Shown: positions 15,472 to 28,594 of the stretch, in pieces
How the letters are laid out: every line of letters starts with the position of its first letter
Numbering within the stretch: position 1 is the first letter of the stretch
Source: Crassaminicella thermophila
GTDB taxonomy: Bacteria; Bacillota; Clostridia; Peptostreptococcales; Thermotaleaceae
Direction of reading: 5' to 3'
DNA length: 64,000 bases
NCBI RefSeq assembly: GCF_008152325.1
Contig: NZ_CP042243.1
Span: 186,001 to 250,000 of the forward strand
Notes under the pieces: model-generated
Databases searched by the model: none
What the model saw: only the letters and a program-made list of their open reading frames with translations
Told to the model about the DNA's origin: nothing
Position numbers and translations under genes: made by a program

Positions 15472-15813
15472 GTGAATGTATCGGCAGAAATATTTAAAGC
15501 TTTATCTGATGAAAATAGAATAACTATTCTTAAACTATTAACATGTGGAGAATTATGTGTTTGTGATATTTTAGAGAATTTGGATTTATCTCAGCCTACA
15601 GTATCCCATCATTTGAAAGTACTTCATCAAGCAGGCTTGATTCATGTTGATAAAAGAGGCAAATGGAAGTACTATTCAATAAACGATGAACAAATTATAG
15701 AAATTAAAGAATTCTTTCAATGGATTTTAAACAAAGATTTAGATATTGAAATAAAGTATAGTGATTCAGATTGTGATCAAACAAGAAAAAAAGTAAAGGA
15801 GTGTGGAGAATGA
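15472..15813 (+). CDS. arsR: ArsR-family metalloregulator (arsenite-responsive type)
   Basis: The 113-residue winged-helix repressor begins at GTG with a perfect AGGAGGTGA ribosome site. The metal-sensing helix reads ELCVCDILENL near residue 24, the CxC arrangement of ArsR that binds arsenite or antimonite. The recognition helix is SQPTVSHHLKVLHQAGLI, followed by a wing with KRGKWKYYSI. The C-terminus has extra cysteines (DCDQ, ECGE). It would repress its own operon until arsenite binds. The stop codon overlaps the acr3 ATG (ATGA), so the two are translationally coupled. Confidence 0.93.
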   Translation: MNVSAEIFKALSDENRITILKLLTCGELCVCDILENLDLSQPTVSHHLKVLHQAGLIHVDKRGKWKYYSINDEQIIEIKEFFQWILNKDLDIEIKYSDSDCDQTRKKVKECGE

Positions 15814-16871
15814 AAAATAAAGTAAACACAAAACAAGCACTAGGTTTCTTTGGAAATTATTTAACTATTTGGGTTGCTCTTTGTATTGTGGTAGGGATAA
15901 TCATCGGTCAAGTATTCCCACAATTTCCAAAAACACTAAGCAAGTTTGAATATGCACAAGTTTCAATACCTGTTGCTATCCTTATATGGCTGATGATTTA
16001 TCCAATGATGTTAAAGATTGATTTTTCAAGTATTGTTGAAGCTACAAAAAAACCAAAAGGTTTAACGGTTACTTGTGTTACAAATTGGTTGATAAAGCCT
16101 TTTACAATGTATTTTTTTGCATGGCTTTTTCTTAAAGTAATCTTCAAATCTTTTATACCTGCTGAGTTAAGTTCACAATATTTAGCTGGAGCAGTTTTGT
16201 TAGGGGCAGCTCCATGTACGGCAATGGTATTTGTTTGGAGCCATTTAACAGAAGGAGATCCAGCTTATACACTTGTACAGGTTGCTGTGAATGATTTAAT
16301 ATTATTAATAGGTTTTACGCCAATTGTTGCTATTTTATTAGGAGTAAGTGATGTAGTGGTTCCTTATGATACATTGTTTTTATCTGTTGTATTATTTGTT
16401 GTAATACCTTTATTAGGAGGATATATATCAAGAAAGTATATTATAAAGAATAAAGGAAAAGAATATTTTGAGAATATATTTTTAAAAAAATTTAATGGTA
16501 TTACAGAAGTAGGACTTTTGCTTACATTAATTATTATATTCTCTTTCCAAGGAGAAGTGATTCTAAATAATCCTATACACATTGCTTTAATAGCGATTCC
16601 ACTAATAATACAAACTTTCTTTATATTTATTTTAGCTTATGGGTGGGCAAAAGCATGGAAGCTTCCACATAATATAGCAGCACCAGGATCAATGATTGGA
16701 GCAAGTAATTTCTTTGAATTAGCAGTTGCTGTTGCAATATCACTATTTGGATTAAAATCAGGAGCAGCTTTAGCAACAGTAGTAGGTGTTTTGGTAGAAG
16801 TTCCTGTAATGCTAACCCTTGTTAAAATAGCAAATAATACAAGACATTGGTTTTTGGAAAAAGAAAAATAA
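15810..16871 (+). CDS. acr3: Arsenite efflux transporter, ACR3 family
   Basis: The product is about 353 residues with ten predicted membrane helices. The conserved ACR3 cysteine motif reads GAAPCTAMVFVWSHLT near residue 137, and the second conserved segment is APGSMIGASNFFELAVAVAI near 290. It expels arsenite using the membrane potential. The start is ATG 15810, overlapping the arsR stop; AAAGGAG lies about 9 nt upstream. A GTG at 15801 is in frame but less likely. It is the middle gene of arsR-acr3-phosphoesterase. Confidence 0.95.
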   Translation: MKNKVNTKQALGFFGNYLTIWVALCIVVGIIIGQVFPQFPKTLSKFEYAQVSIPVAILIWLMIYPMMLKIDFSSIVEATKKPKGLTVTCVTNWLIKPFTMYFFAWLFLKVIFKSFIPAELSSQYLAGAVLLGAAPCTAMVFVWSHLTEGDPAYTLVQVAVNDLILLIGFTPIVAILLGVSDVVVPYDTLFLSVVLFVVIPLLGGYISRKYIIKNKGKEYFENIFLKKFNGITEVGLLLTLIIIFSFQGEVILNNPIHIALIAIPLIIQTFFIFILAYGWAKAWKLPHNIAAPGSMIGASNFFELAVAVAISLFGLKSGAALATVVGVLVEVPVMLTLVKIANNTRHWFLEKEK

Positions 16872-16907
16872 ATTAAGAAAAAATTTTGATGATAAGGAGA
16901 TTAAATT

Positions 16908-17621
16908 ATGAAAATAGCTATAATTACGGATATCCATTCTAATATATTTGCACTAGAAGCAGTTCTTAAAGATATAGAAAATAAAGGGATAGAGAATATA
17001 TATTGCTTAGGGGATTTAGTAGGATACGGACCATTTCCAAATGAAGTAATAAACTTGATAAAAGATAAGAATATTCCTACTGTACAGGGAAACTATGATC
17101 AGAGTGTAGGAGAAGAATTATTTGCTTGTGGTTGTGACTATAAAGATAATAAAGCAATGGAATTAGGAGCAAAATCTTTGTATTGGTCACAAGAAAATAC
17201 GATAGAAGAAAACAAGAGGTGGCTTAGAGAATTACCTAAAAAAATAGAGCTTGAAGTTGAAGGGCAAAAGGTATTGTTAGTGCATGGAAGCCCTAGAAAA
17301 AATAATGAATATCTCTATGAAAACTCAAAAGAATTAGAAGAAATTGCAGATATAATCCATGCAGATATTATGATTTGTGGGCATACGCATAAACCATTTC
17401 ACAAGAAGGTAAAAGGTATTCACATGATTAATGCAGGAAGTGCAGGCAAACCAAAGCATGGAAATCCAAATGCTACTTATATGATAATAGATATAGATTC
17501 TAATGGTGTAAGAACGCAAATTGTTGAAGTAGCATATGATTATGAAAAAATGGCGAAAGCTATAGAAAATAGTGAAATTCCAAGTGAATTTGCTGAGAAA
17601 ATAAGAAAGGGAATATCATAA
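16908..17621 (+). CDS. Calcineurin-like metallophosphoesterase of the ars operon
   Basis: The 237-residue phosphoesterase shows all metal-site motifs: DIHSN at residue 8, GDLVGYG near 39, GNYDQ near 61, VHGSPR near 126 and CGHTHKP near 156. It belongs to the YfcE/MJ0936-like group. The gene follows acr3 by 36 bp and has no promoter of its own, so it is made with the arsenite exporter. Metallophosphatases recur in clostridial ars clusters, but the substrate is not established. A role in arsenic tolerance is inference from context. Confidence 0.85.
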   Translation: MKIAIITDIHSNIFALEAVLKDIENKGIENIYCLGDLVGYGPFPNEVINLIKDKNIPTVQGNYDQSVGEELFACGCDYKDNKAMELGAKSLYWSQENTIEENKRWLRELPKKIELEVEGQKVLLVHGSPRKNNEYLYENSKELEEIADIIHADIMICGHTHKPFHKKVKGIHMINAGSAGKPKHGNPNATYMIIDIDSNGVRTQIVEVAYDYEKMAKAIENSEIPSEFAEKIRKGIS

Positions 17622-17668
17622 AGGTAAAAGGTGAGGAAATTTTATTCTTCACCTTTTACTATTTTATT
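17622..17668. terminator. Bidirectional terminator between the ars operon and the adenosyltransferase gene
   Basis: GTAAAAGGTGA (17624-17634) pairs with TCACCTTTTAC (17649-17659). T-rich tracts lie on both sides, and both flanking genes converge here. Confidence 0.8.
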
Positions 17669-18182
17669 TATCAATTCCTTCTCGACTTAAGACACCTTGT
17701 GTATAGTAATGTTTTATTTCTTTCATTTCTGTAACTAAATGGGCTTTGTCGATAATTTCTTGAGGACAATATCTTCCTGTAATAATTAATTCTACATGGT
17801 CAGGTTTATCTTCTAATAATGATAATACATCTTGGGTGGAGAGAAGATTATAAAATATAGCTATGGTAATTTCATCTAGGATTACTATATCATATTTGTT
17901 ACTTACTAAAATATTTCTTACCTTCTTTAGTGCTTCTTGTGCTGCTAAGATATCTTTTTTATCTGGATTTTTTGTTATAAAGCAGCCATGACCATATAAT
18001 TTAATATCAATGGAATCTTTTAAAGATTTTAGTGCTTTTATTTCGCTATACTCCATAGACTTTACAAATTGAGCAATGAAGATTTTTTTTCCTGCACCAG
18101 CAGCTCTTAAAGCTAATCCTAGTGCTGCTGTTGTTTTTCCTTTTCCATTACCAGTATAGACATGAATATATCCTTTATCCAT
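17664..18182 (-). CDS. cobO: Corrinoid adenosyltransferase (CobO/BtuR type)
   Basis: The product is about 172 residues with the P-loop YTGNGKGKTTAALGLALRAAG at the N-terminus, the IAQFVKSMEYSE segment and the Walker B-like DIVILDEI near residue 108. It attaches the adenosyl group of ATP to cob(I)alamin or cobyrinic acid diamide, making adenosylcobalamin. ATG 18182 is chosen because AAGGGG lies 6-9 nt upstream; an upstream GTG at 18191 overlaps that site. No other cobalamin gene is in the window, so it may serve salvage. It is a single-gene unit converging with the ars operon. Confidence 0.92.
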   Translation of the reverse strand: MDKGYIHVYTGNGKGKTTAALGLALRAAGAGKKIFIAQFVKSMEYSEIKALKSLKDSIDIKLYGHGCFITKNPDKKDILAAQEALKKVRNILVSNKYDIVILDEITIAIFYNLLSTQDVLSLLEDKPDHVELIITGRYCPQEIIDKAHLVTEMKEIKHYYTQGVLSREGIDK

Positions 18183-18228
18183 ATGCTTCACCCCTTTAAA
18201 TTGATTTTATAAATATGAAATTATATTA

Positions 18229-18256
18229 TTGTTTATCTATATTATTATTTTATGAT
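18229..18256 (+). promoter_or_regulatory. Promoter of the small acidic protein gene
   Basis: TTGTTT (18229-18234), 16 nt, then TATGAT (18251-18256). The segment ATTGTTTATCTATATTA here also equals the outer right end of the MITE-like repeat at 1641-1810. Confidence 0.45.
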
Positions 18257-18290
18257 AGAATGATAGAAAAACATAGGAGGAAATAATATA

Positions 18291-18464
18291 ATGCATCAAT
18301 ATAAAAAGGGCTTATATAAAAGAGATTTTGATTATGAAGAAGATGACTATGACCGATTAAGGAATATGGAAAAAGAAAATATATTTACGAACAAGGCAAA
18401 AATGAAAAAATTTGAATTTGATTATGAAGAAGATCCTTATGAACCAACGATAATGAAAGATTAG
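18291..18464 (+). CDS. Small acidic protein with a duplicated DFDYEED motif, unknown
   Basis: This 57-residue frame starts at ATG after AGGAGG (10 nt spacing). It begins MHQYKKGLYKRDFDYEEDDY and ends KKFEFDYEEDPYEPTIMKD. The segment (D/E)FDYEED-x-Y-(D/E) occurs twice, about 31 residues apart, each time after a short basic stretch, so the gene looks like an internal duplication. It has no signal peptide or membrane span. I recognise no family. It lies alone between the adenosyltransferase gene and the rRNA operon. Confidence 0.6.
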   Translation: MHQYKKGLYKRDFDYEEDDYDRLRNMEKENIFTNKAKMKKFEFDYEEDPYEPTIMKD

Positions 18465-18642
18465 TTTTGTTCCTTTTAATAAAGTGGCAGGGGATATAGG
18501 AATGAAATAATGATAAACTATATGGAATAATTTACAACAAATAGTTTGGTTGACGGTACTTAGAATATGTGTTATATTATCTAATGTTCTCAAAAAAAGA
18601 GAGGAAGTTCAAAACTTTTTTGATTTCTTTATGAAAAACATA

Positions 18643-18671
18643 TTGACAATACACATGAGATGTGATATAGT
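18643..18671 (+). promoter_or_regulatory. rRNA operon promoter P1
   Basis: TTGACA (18643-18648), 17 nt, TATAGT (18666-18671). It is the upstream member of a tandem pair. Confidence 0.8.
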
Positions 18672-18710
18672 GTATTTTGTCACGCACGAAAAGTAAAAAA
18701 TAAAAAGTGC

Positions 18711-18739
18711 TTGACAAAAACGACTAAAGATGATATACT
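18711..18739 (+). promoter_or_regulatory. rRNA operon promoter P2
   Basis: TTGACA (18711-18716), 17 nt, TATACT (18734-18739). A boxA-like antitermination sequence, TGATCTTTGAAAACT, follows at about 18769, before the 16S gene. Confidence 0.85.
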
Positions 18740-18832
18740 GATTAAGTCGCTAAACGGCGATAAGGTGTTTGATCTTTGAAAACTATACAGTGTAAGAAAT
18801 TAAGCCAGCAATAATTTTTAACCTCGAAAGTT

Positions 18833-20374
<1,542 letters not shown>

Positions 20375-20417
20375 AAGGCTTAACTTACACTGTTTAGTTT
20401 TTGAAGGATTAAGCTTG

Positions 20418-20493
20418 GGGGACGTAGCTCAGCTGGGAGAGCACCTGCCTTGCACGCAGGGGGTCAGGGGTTCGATCCCCCTCGTCTCCACCA
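20418..20493 (+). tRNA. tRNA-Ala (anticodon TGC)
   Basis: The 76-nt cloverleaf includes an encoded CCA end and GGGGACG/CGTCTCC acceptor arms. The anticodon loop CTTGCAC carries TGC. It lies in the 16S-23S spacer, where it is the only tRNA; many Firmicute spacers carry Ile and Ala together. Confidence 0.95.
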
Positions 20494-20546
20494 TTTAAAT
20501 CTTTCATGTACCTTGAGAACTGAACAATGCATAAAATACAATTTCT

Positions 20547-23510
<2,964 letters not shown>

Positions 23511-23548
23511 ATATATGCATTGTTTAGTTTTGAGGGTACAACCTCTAA

Positions 23549-23664
23549 TCCAGTGACAATAGCGAAGGGGTCACACCTGTTCCCATACCGAACACAGAAG
23601 TTAAGCCCTTCAGCGCTGATGGTACTTAGGCGGAGACGCCTTGGGAGAGTAGGTCGTCGCTGGT
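23549..23664 (+). rRNA. rrf: 5S ribosomal RNA
   Basis: The terminal stem is CCAGTGAC/GTCGCTGG, with the conserved CACACCTGTTCCCATACCGAACACAG-type loop region (about 23571-23596) and GGGAGAGTAGG near the 3' end. The length is about 115 nt. Confidence 0.94.
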
Positions 23665-23671
23665 TTGATTC

Positions 23672-23747
23672 GGGCGCATAGCTCAGCTGGGAGAGCACCT
23701 GCCTTACAAGCAGGGGGTCATAGGTTCGATCCCTATTGCGCCCACCA
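23672..23747 (+). tRNA. tRNA-Val (anticodon TAC)
   Basis: The 76-nt cloverleaf has acceptor GGGCGCA/TGCGCCC, anticodon loop CTTACAA and an encoded CCA. It starts 8 nt after 5S in the same transcript. Confidence 0.94.
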
Positions 23748-23761
23748 AAATCAAATAATAT

Positions 23762-23845
23762 GCGGGTGTGGCGGAATTGGCAGACGCACTAGACTTAGGA
23801 TCTAGCGCCTTGTGCGTGGGGGTTCAAGTCCCTCCACCCGCACCA
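23762..23845 (+). tRNA. tRNA-Leu (anticodon TAG)
   Basis: The 84-nt class II tRNA has acceptor GCGGGTG/CACCCGC, anticodon loop CTTAGGA, a long variable arm and an encoded CCA. Confidence 0.94.
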
Positions 23846-23850
23846 TTTAT

Positions 23851-23942
23851 GGAGAAGTACTCAAGTAGGCTGAAGAGGACGGTTTGCTAAACCGTTAGGC
23901 CGGGTAACCGGTGCGCGGGTTCGAATCCCGCCTTCTCCGCCA
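23851..23942 (+). tRNA. tRNA-Ser (anticodon GCT)
   Basis: The 92-nt class II tRNA has acceptor GGAGAAG/CTTCTCC, anticodon loop TTGCTAA, a long variable arm (GGCCGGGTAACCGGT) and an encoded CCA. It is the last gene of the rRNA operon. Confidence 0.94.
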
Positions 23943-23948
23943 ATGATG

Positions 23949-23985
23949 AAAAGATATCTATCATTTAAGATAGATATCTTTTTTA
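23949..23985 (+). terminator. Terminator of the rRNA operon
   Basis: AAAAGATATCTATC pairs with GATAGATATCTTTT around a 6-nt loop, followed by T-rich sequence. Confidence 0.9.
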
Positions 23986-23988
23986 TTA

Positions 23989-24018
23989 TTGTCTTTTTAT
24001 GTTTGTTTATGTTAAAAT
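23989..24018 (+). promoter_or_regulatory. typA promoter
   Basis: TTGTCT (23989-23994), 18 nt, TAAAAT (24013-24018), about 35 bp before the ATG. Confidence 0.5.
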
Positions 24019-24053
24019 GATATGTTACTAATTTATTTGAAAGGAAGTATAGG

Positions 24054-25865
24054 ATGATTCGAGAAAATATTAGAAATATTGCAATTATTGCTCATGTTGA
24101 CCATGGAAAGACTACTTTGGTAGACGAAATGTTAAAACAAAGTGGAACTTTCAGAAGCAATGAGTATATAGAAGAAAGAGTAATGGATTCAAATGATTTA
24201 GAAAAGGAAAGAGGCATTACAATCCTCTCTAAAAATACATCTATTACTTATAATGGAGTAAAAATTAATGTAGTAGATACGCCAGGGCATGCGGACTTTG
24301 GAGGAGAAGTAGAACGAATCATGCAAATGGTTGATGGGGTATTATTATTAGTGGATGCTTTTGAAGGGCCTATGCCTCAGACAAGATTTGTATTAAAAAA
24401 GGCTTTAGCATCAGGATTGAAGCCTGTTGTTGTAATCAATAAAATTGATAGACCTGAAGCAAGAATTGAAGAGGTTTTAGATGAAGTATTGGATCTGTTT
24501 ATTGATTTAGATGCAGATGAGGAACAGTTAGAATTTCCTGTAATTTATGCTTCTGCTAAACAAGGAATTGCAAAGTATGAAGTTACAGATACAAATGAAG
24601 ATATGATTCCACTGCTTGATACAATATTAGAAGAAGTTCCAGCACCAGAAGGTATATTAGAAGATGGATTGCAGTTGAGGATTTCTTCTATTGACTACGA
24701 TAAATATGTTGGAAGAATTGCTATTGGAAAAATAAGCAGAGGAAGTATTAAAAAAAATCAAGAAGTGGTTTTATGCAGTGGGGATGGAAGTCTAAAGAAC
24801 TTTAGAGTGAGTAAATTATATACATTTAAAGGTTTGAAAAAAGAAGAGGTAAATGATGCAGCGTTTGGAGAAATTGTTGCTTTATCTGGAAATGATGATA
24901 TGAATATAGGGGAGACTATTTGTTCAACAGATAAAATTGATCCTCTACCTTTTATAAAAATTGATGAGCCAACCCTTGCTATGAATTTTATCGTAAATGA
25001 TAGTCCTTTTGCTGGAAGAGAAGGAAACTTTGTAACGAGTAGACAATTAAAAGAAAGACTTGAAAAAGAACTTTTATCAAATGTTGCATTAAGGGTTGAA
25101 GAAACAGATTCTTCTGATGTTTTTAAAGTTTCTGGTAGAGGGGAATTGCATCTTTCTATTTTAATTGAAAACATGAGAAGGGAAGGATATGAGCTATCTG
25201 TATCCAGACCAGAGGTAATACTAAAAAAGATAGATGGAAGTTTATGTGAGCCTATGGAGCAGGTAATAATAGAGGTGCCAGAAGAGTATATGGGTATAGT
25301 GATTGAAACCTTAGGACAAAGAAAAGGTGAAATGACGAATATGACCCATAACATTAATGGTACAGTGAAGCTAGAGTTTATGATTCCAGCAAGAGGCCTT
25401 ATTGGCTATCGTTCTCAATTTATGACAGACACAAGAGGCAATGGAATCCTAAATCATATATTTGCTGGATATGAACCATTTAAAGGAGAAATTCCATCAA
25501 GAACAAAAGGTTCTTTAGTAGCTTTTGAAACAGGTACAGCTGTAACTTATGGATTATACAATGCACAAGACAGAGGGAAGCTGTTTATAGGAGCTGGAAC
25601 AGAAGTTTATGAAGGTATGATTGTTGGGGAAAATGCAAGAAGTGGAGATATTGTTGTAAATGTATGTAAGCGTAAGCAGCTTACGAATATAAGGGCTTCA
25701 GGTTCTGATGATGCTATGAAGCTTACGCCGCCAATTCAAATGTCTTTAGAGCAAGCTTTAGAATTTATTGCTGAGGATGAGTTAGTAGAAGTAACTCCTA
25801 AAAGTATTCGACTAAGAAAAAAAATATTAAATAAGGAAATGCGTGCAAAAGCAAACAAAAGATAA
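24054..25865 (+). CDS. typA: Ribosome-associated translational GTPase TypA/BipA
   Basis: The 603-residue elongation-factor-like GTPase has G1 AHVDHGKTT near residue 14, switch [11 protein letters not shown]3 [12 protein letters not shown] and G4 [12 protein letters not shown]-like domains follow, and then the TypA-specific C-terminal domain with [16 protein letters not shown] and [16 protein letters not shown]. It binds 70S ribosomes and helps 50S assembly and stress growth. It is a single-gene unit just downstream of the rRNA operon. Confidence 0.97.
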   Translation: MIRENIRNIAIIAHVDHGKTTLVDEMLKQSGTFRSNEYIEERVMDSNDLEKERGITILSKNTSITYNGVKINVVDTPGHADFGGEVERIMQMVDGVLLLVDAFEGPMPQTRFVLKKALASGLKPVVVINKIDRPEARIEEVLDEVLDLFIDLDADEEQLEFPVIYASAKQGIAKYEVTDTNEDMIPLLDTILEEVPAPEGILEDGLQLRISSIDYDKYVGRIAIGKISRGSIKKNQEVVLCSGDGSLKNFRVSKLYTFKGLKKEEVNDAAFGEIVALSGNDDMNIGETICSTDKIDPLPFIKIDEPTLAMNFIVNDSPFAGREGNFVTSRQLKERLEKELLSNVALRVEETDSSDVFKVSGRGELHLSILIENMRREGYELSVSRPEVILKKIDGSLCEPMEQVIIEVPEEYMGIVIETLGQRKGEMTNMTHNINGTVKLEFMIPARGLIGYRSQFMTDTRGNGILNHIFAGYEPFKGEIPSRTKGSLVAFETGTAVTYGLYNAQDRGKLFIGAGTEVYEGMIVGENARSGDIVVNVCKRKQLTNIRASGSDDAMKLTPPIQMSLEQALEFIAEDELVEVTPKSIRLRKKILNKEMRAKANKR

Positions 25866-25868
25866 TAT

Positions 25869-25905
25869 AAAAAACCCATTTGAAAAATTTTCAAATGGGT
25901 TTTTA
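25869..25905. terminator. Bidirectional terminator between typA and cls
   Basis: AAAACCCATTTGA pairs with TCAAATGGGTTTT, with A/T tails on both sides. The flanking genes converge. Confidence 0.85.
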
Positions 25906-27540
25906 TAATAATGGTGATAATAATCTAGCTGTTGATTCTTTTACTTTATTGATTAAAGGTCTTTTTAAAAATTCTTCAAATTTTATTTCTTGACTATCTT
26001 CTATATCAATTAAGAAATTTTTCTCCATTTTTGATACAATATCTTGATCATAAATAAAAGCATTTACTTCAAAGTTTATTTCTAAGCTTCTAATATCTAG
26101 GTTTGCTGTGCCTACTGATGCGACTATGCCATCCACAAGTACTATTTTTGCATGAATAAAGCCCTTTTTATATTGATATATCTTAACACCTGCTTCAAGG
26201 AGTTCTTCAACATTAGACATGGATGCCCAAAATACTGTTTTGTGATCAGGTTTACTTGGAAGGATAATTCTTACATCTACACCACTCAAAGCAGCCGTTT
26301 TTAGAGCCATCATAATACTTTCACCTGGAACAAGGTAAGGGGTATTAATAAATATTCTGTCCTCTGCAGAAGAAATAATAGAAAAATAAGCTTGCATAAT
26401 AGATTCCCAATCAGAGTCGGGGCCGCTTGCAGTAATTTGGATTAATTGTTCACCATAATGAGAAAGTTTTGGGAAATATATAGGACTAAAGGTTATTTCT
26501 TGATTTGTCACAAATAGCCAATCCATCAAGAAAATATTTTGAAGGCCATAGACTGCTTCTCCTTCAACTTTTAAATGGCTATCTCTCCAAAAGCCTAAAT
26601 GGGGATTTCTCCCTAAATATTCATCCCCTATATTGAGCCCTCCTAAAAATCCTATTTTTCCATCTATTACGATAATTTTTCTGTGATTTCTATAATTAAG
26701 CTTTCTACTTAACAATGGAAAAGCTACAGGAGAAAAAGCATGAATTTCTACGCCTGCATTTCTCATTTCTTGTAAATAACGTTCACTGAGTCTCCAGCTG
26801 CCTACACTGTCATAAATAACTCTTACCTTTATTCCTTTTTTTGCTTTATCCATAAGAATATGCTTAATGATTCCGCCGATATAATCATCCTTTATAATGA
26901 AATATTCAAGATGGATATGATGTTGTGCTCCTTTTAATGCTTCGATAATAGAGGAAAAAGTTTCATCTCCATTTGTTAATACCTTTAAGTGATTATTAAT
27001 TGTAAAAGGAGATTTAGAGTTATTTAATATTAAACTGATGAGCCTTTTTTTTACGAAGCTTTCATTAGCTTCAAATAATTCTTTATCTCTTACAGCTTCC
27101 CTTTGAATATTTGCTACTTGTTCAAAAAAAGGGAAGTCTCTTTTTCTTTTCTTTTTAAATATCTTTTTCTTTCGAACATTTTGCCCCATAAATAAATAGA
27201 AAATAAAACCTATAACAGGAAATAATACTAAAACTAAAAGCCATGAGATGGTTTTTGAAGGATTTTTGTTTTCCATGAAAATGATGATGGCGATAAATAT
27301 TGTGTATATGGTAAATACAGTTCCTATATAGCCTTTAATTTTTTGTAAGTAAATAGGAAAATTTTCACTTAAAACTGAATTTTGTATCTCATCTATTTTT
27401 ACAATCCTTAGAGGATTAGGAGATGGTTCATGAATGTGGATAGCATCTCCTTGTAGGGTGAAAAGGATTATAATAAAAATAGCATAGAGATATATTTTGT
27501 TTTTTTTAATTAGATTCAAATTATTCACCATCCTTTCCAC
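25903..27540 (-). CDS. cls: Cardiolipin synthase (phospholipase D family)
   Basis: The product is about 545 residues. N-terminal membrane segments (IYLYAIFIIILFTLQG, VFTIYTIFIAIIIFME, ISWLLVLVLFPVIGFIFYLFMG) precede two PLD active-site motifs. HRKIIVIDGKIGFLGGLNIGDEY lies near residue 285 and HAKIVLVDGIVASVGTANLD near 465. It joins two phosphatidylglycerol molecules into cardiolipin. The N-terminus is longer than usual: an extra segment of about 75 residues (HEPSPNPLRIVKIDEIQ...) lies between the first two membrane spans. The start is uncertain, since GTG 27540, ATG 27531 and TTG 27519 are all possible and none has an ideal ribosome site. Confidence 0.92.
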   Translation of the reverse strand: MERMVNNLNLIKKNKIYLYAIFIIILFTLQGDAIHIHEPSPNPLRIVKIDEIQNSVLSENFPIYLQKIKGYIGTVFTIYTIFIAIIIFMENKNPSKTISWLLVLVLFPVIGFIFYLFMGQNVRKKKIFKKKRKRDFPFFEQVANIQREAVRDKELFEANESFVKKRLISLILNNSKSPFTINNHLKVLTNGDETFSSIIEALKGAQHHIHLEYFIIKDDYIGGIIKHILMDKAKKGIKVRVIYDSVGSWRLSERYLQEMRNAGVEIHAFSPVAFPLLSRKLNYRNHRKIIVIDGKIGFLGGLNIGDEYLGRNPHLGFWRDSHLKVEGEAVYGLQNIFLMDWLFVTNQEITFSPIYFPKLSHYGEQLIQITASGPDSDWESIMQAYFSIISSAEDRIFINTPYLVPGESIMMALKTAALSGVDVRIILPSKPDHKTVFWASMSNVEELLEAGVKIYQYKKGFIHAKIVLVDGIVASVGTANLDIRSLEINFEVNAFIYDQDIVSKMEKNFLIDIEDSQEIKFEEFLKRPLINKVKESTARLLSPLL

Positions 27541-27651
27541 GAAAAAGGAGATATAATATTATTATACTCAAATATAATGCTTTTGTTTAATATGAAAGAA
27601 TTTATGATATAATTCTTTTGCTAACAAATCTAAGAAAGAGAGTGACAATCA

Positions 27652-28563
27652 TTGAAAAATAATAAATTAAAGGGAACCTTATTGATTATACTATCTACAT
27701 TTGCTTATGGAATAATACCGATTATATCTCAGCTAGCTTTCAAAGAAGGCTTAAATGTTTCTAGTATACTCTTTTTTCGATTTTTTATTGCAACTATTAT
27801 TACTTGGAGCTACATTTTTTTTAGAAAGATTTATTATAAAACTACAAAAGCACATTTTTTCTATTTGGTCATATTAGGTGTATTCGGATTTTTAGGAACT
27901 TCTTCGTTTATATATATGGCATATACCTATATTTCAGGGTCTTTGGCAACTATTATATTGTTTACCCATCCTGCAATGATTGCATGCTATGAAATCTTTT
28001 TTCTCAAAAAAGAAAAAGATATACGAAAGATATTAGCACTTTTATTTGCTTTTATGGGCATAATTTTCGTAGTTGGAAGTAAGGATATTCATTTGAATAT
28101 GACTGGAGTAGTTTTTAGCTTATTTGCAGCTGTTTGTTATTCTTTTTATGCTTTAGGATTAGCTGAAAAAAGAACAAAGAAAATGAATTCTATTGTTATT
28201 TCGGGGTATATAGCATTTTCTTGTTGTCTTACTTATTTTATACAAGGGATAATTCGCCATAATATTTTTTTGCCTACAACTTTAAGCGGATGGGGATACA
28301 TTATTATATTAGCTATATTTTCTACTGTATTTGCTACCATAGCTTTTTGTAAAGGGGTTCAGCTAATAGGACCTAGTACTTCCGTAATTATTAGTACATT
28401 TGAGCCAGTTGTTGCTTGTATAGCAGGATTTTTTGTTTTAGGAGAAACATTAACGATTCCAATTATAATAGGTGGAGTTCTTATTTTATCAGCAATCTTT
28501 ATTTTACAGATGCCTGAAAAGATAAGCAATATATTTTATATAAAAAGAAAACAAGTTCCTTAA
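27652..28563 (+). CDS. EamA/DMT-family transporter
   Basis: The 303-residue protein has ten predicted membrane helices in two EamA repeats (FAYGIIPIISQLAFK... and TLSGWGYIIILAIFSTVFATIAFCKGVQLIGPSTSVIISTFEPVVACIAGFFVLGE). The segment FEPVVACIAGFFVLGETLT is typical of the drug/metabolite transporter superfamily. The substrate is unknown. The start is TTG 27652, with only a weak GAGAGTGA ribosome site 6-8 nt upstream. Single-gene unit. Confidence 0.85.
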   Translation: MKNNKLKGTLLIILSTFAYGIIPIISQLAFKEGLNVSSILFFRFFIATIITWSYIFFRKIYYKTTKAHFFYLVILGVFGFLGTSSFIYMAYTYISGSLATIILFTHPAMIACYEIFFLKKEKDIRKILALLFAFMGIIFVVGSKDIHLNMTGVVFSLFAAVCYSFYALGLAEKRTKKMNSIVISGYIAFSCCLTYFIQGIIRHNIFLPTTLSGWGYIIILAIFSTVFATIAFCKGVQLIGPSTSVIISTFEPVVACIAGFFVLGETLTIPIIIGGVLILSAIFILQMPEKISNIFYIKRKQVP

Positions 28564-28568
28564 AAATA

Positions 28569-28594
28569 AACCAGCATAATGCTGGTTCATTTTA
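28569..28594. terminator. Terminator between the EamA gene and the XRE regulator gene
   Basis: AACCAGCA-TAA-TGCTGGTT is followed by CATTTT. The flanking genes converge. Confidence 0.75.

Noticed and set aside
23949-23985. Region after the tRNA cluster considered as an attachment site for an integrated element
   Set aside because: No integrase, no repeat of the tRNA-Ser 3' end and no foreign cargo follow; typA begins 110 bp downstream after a plain terminator.
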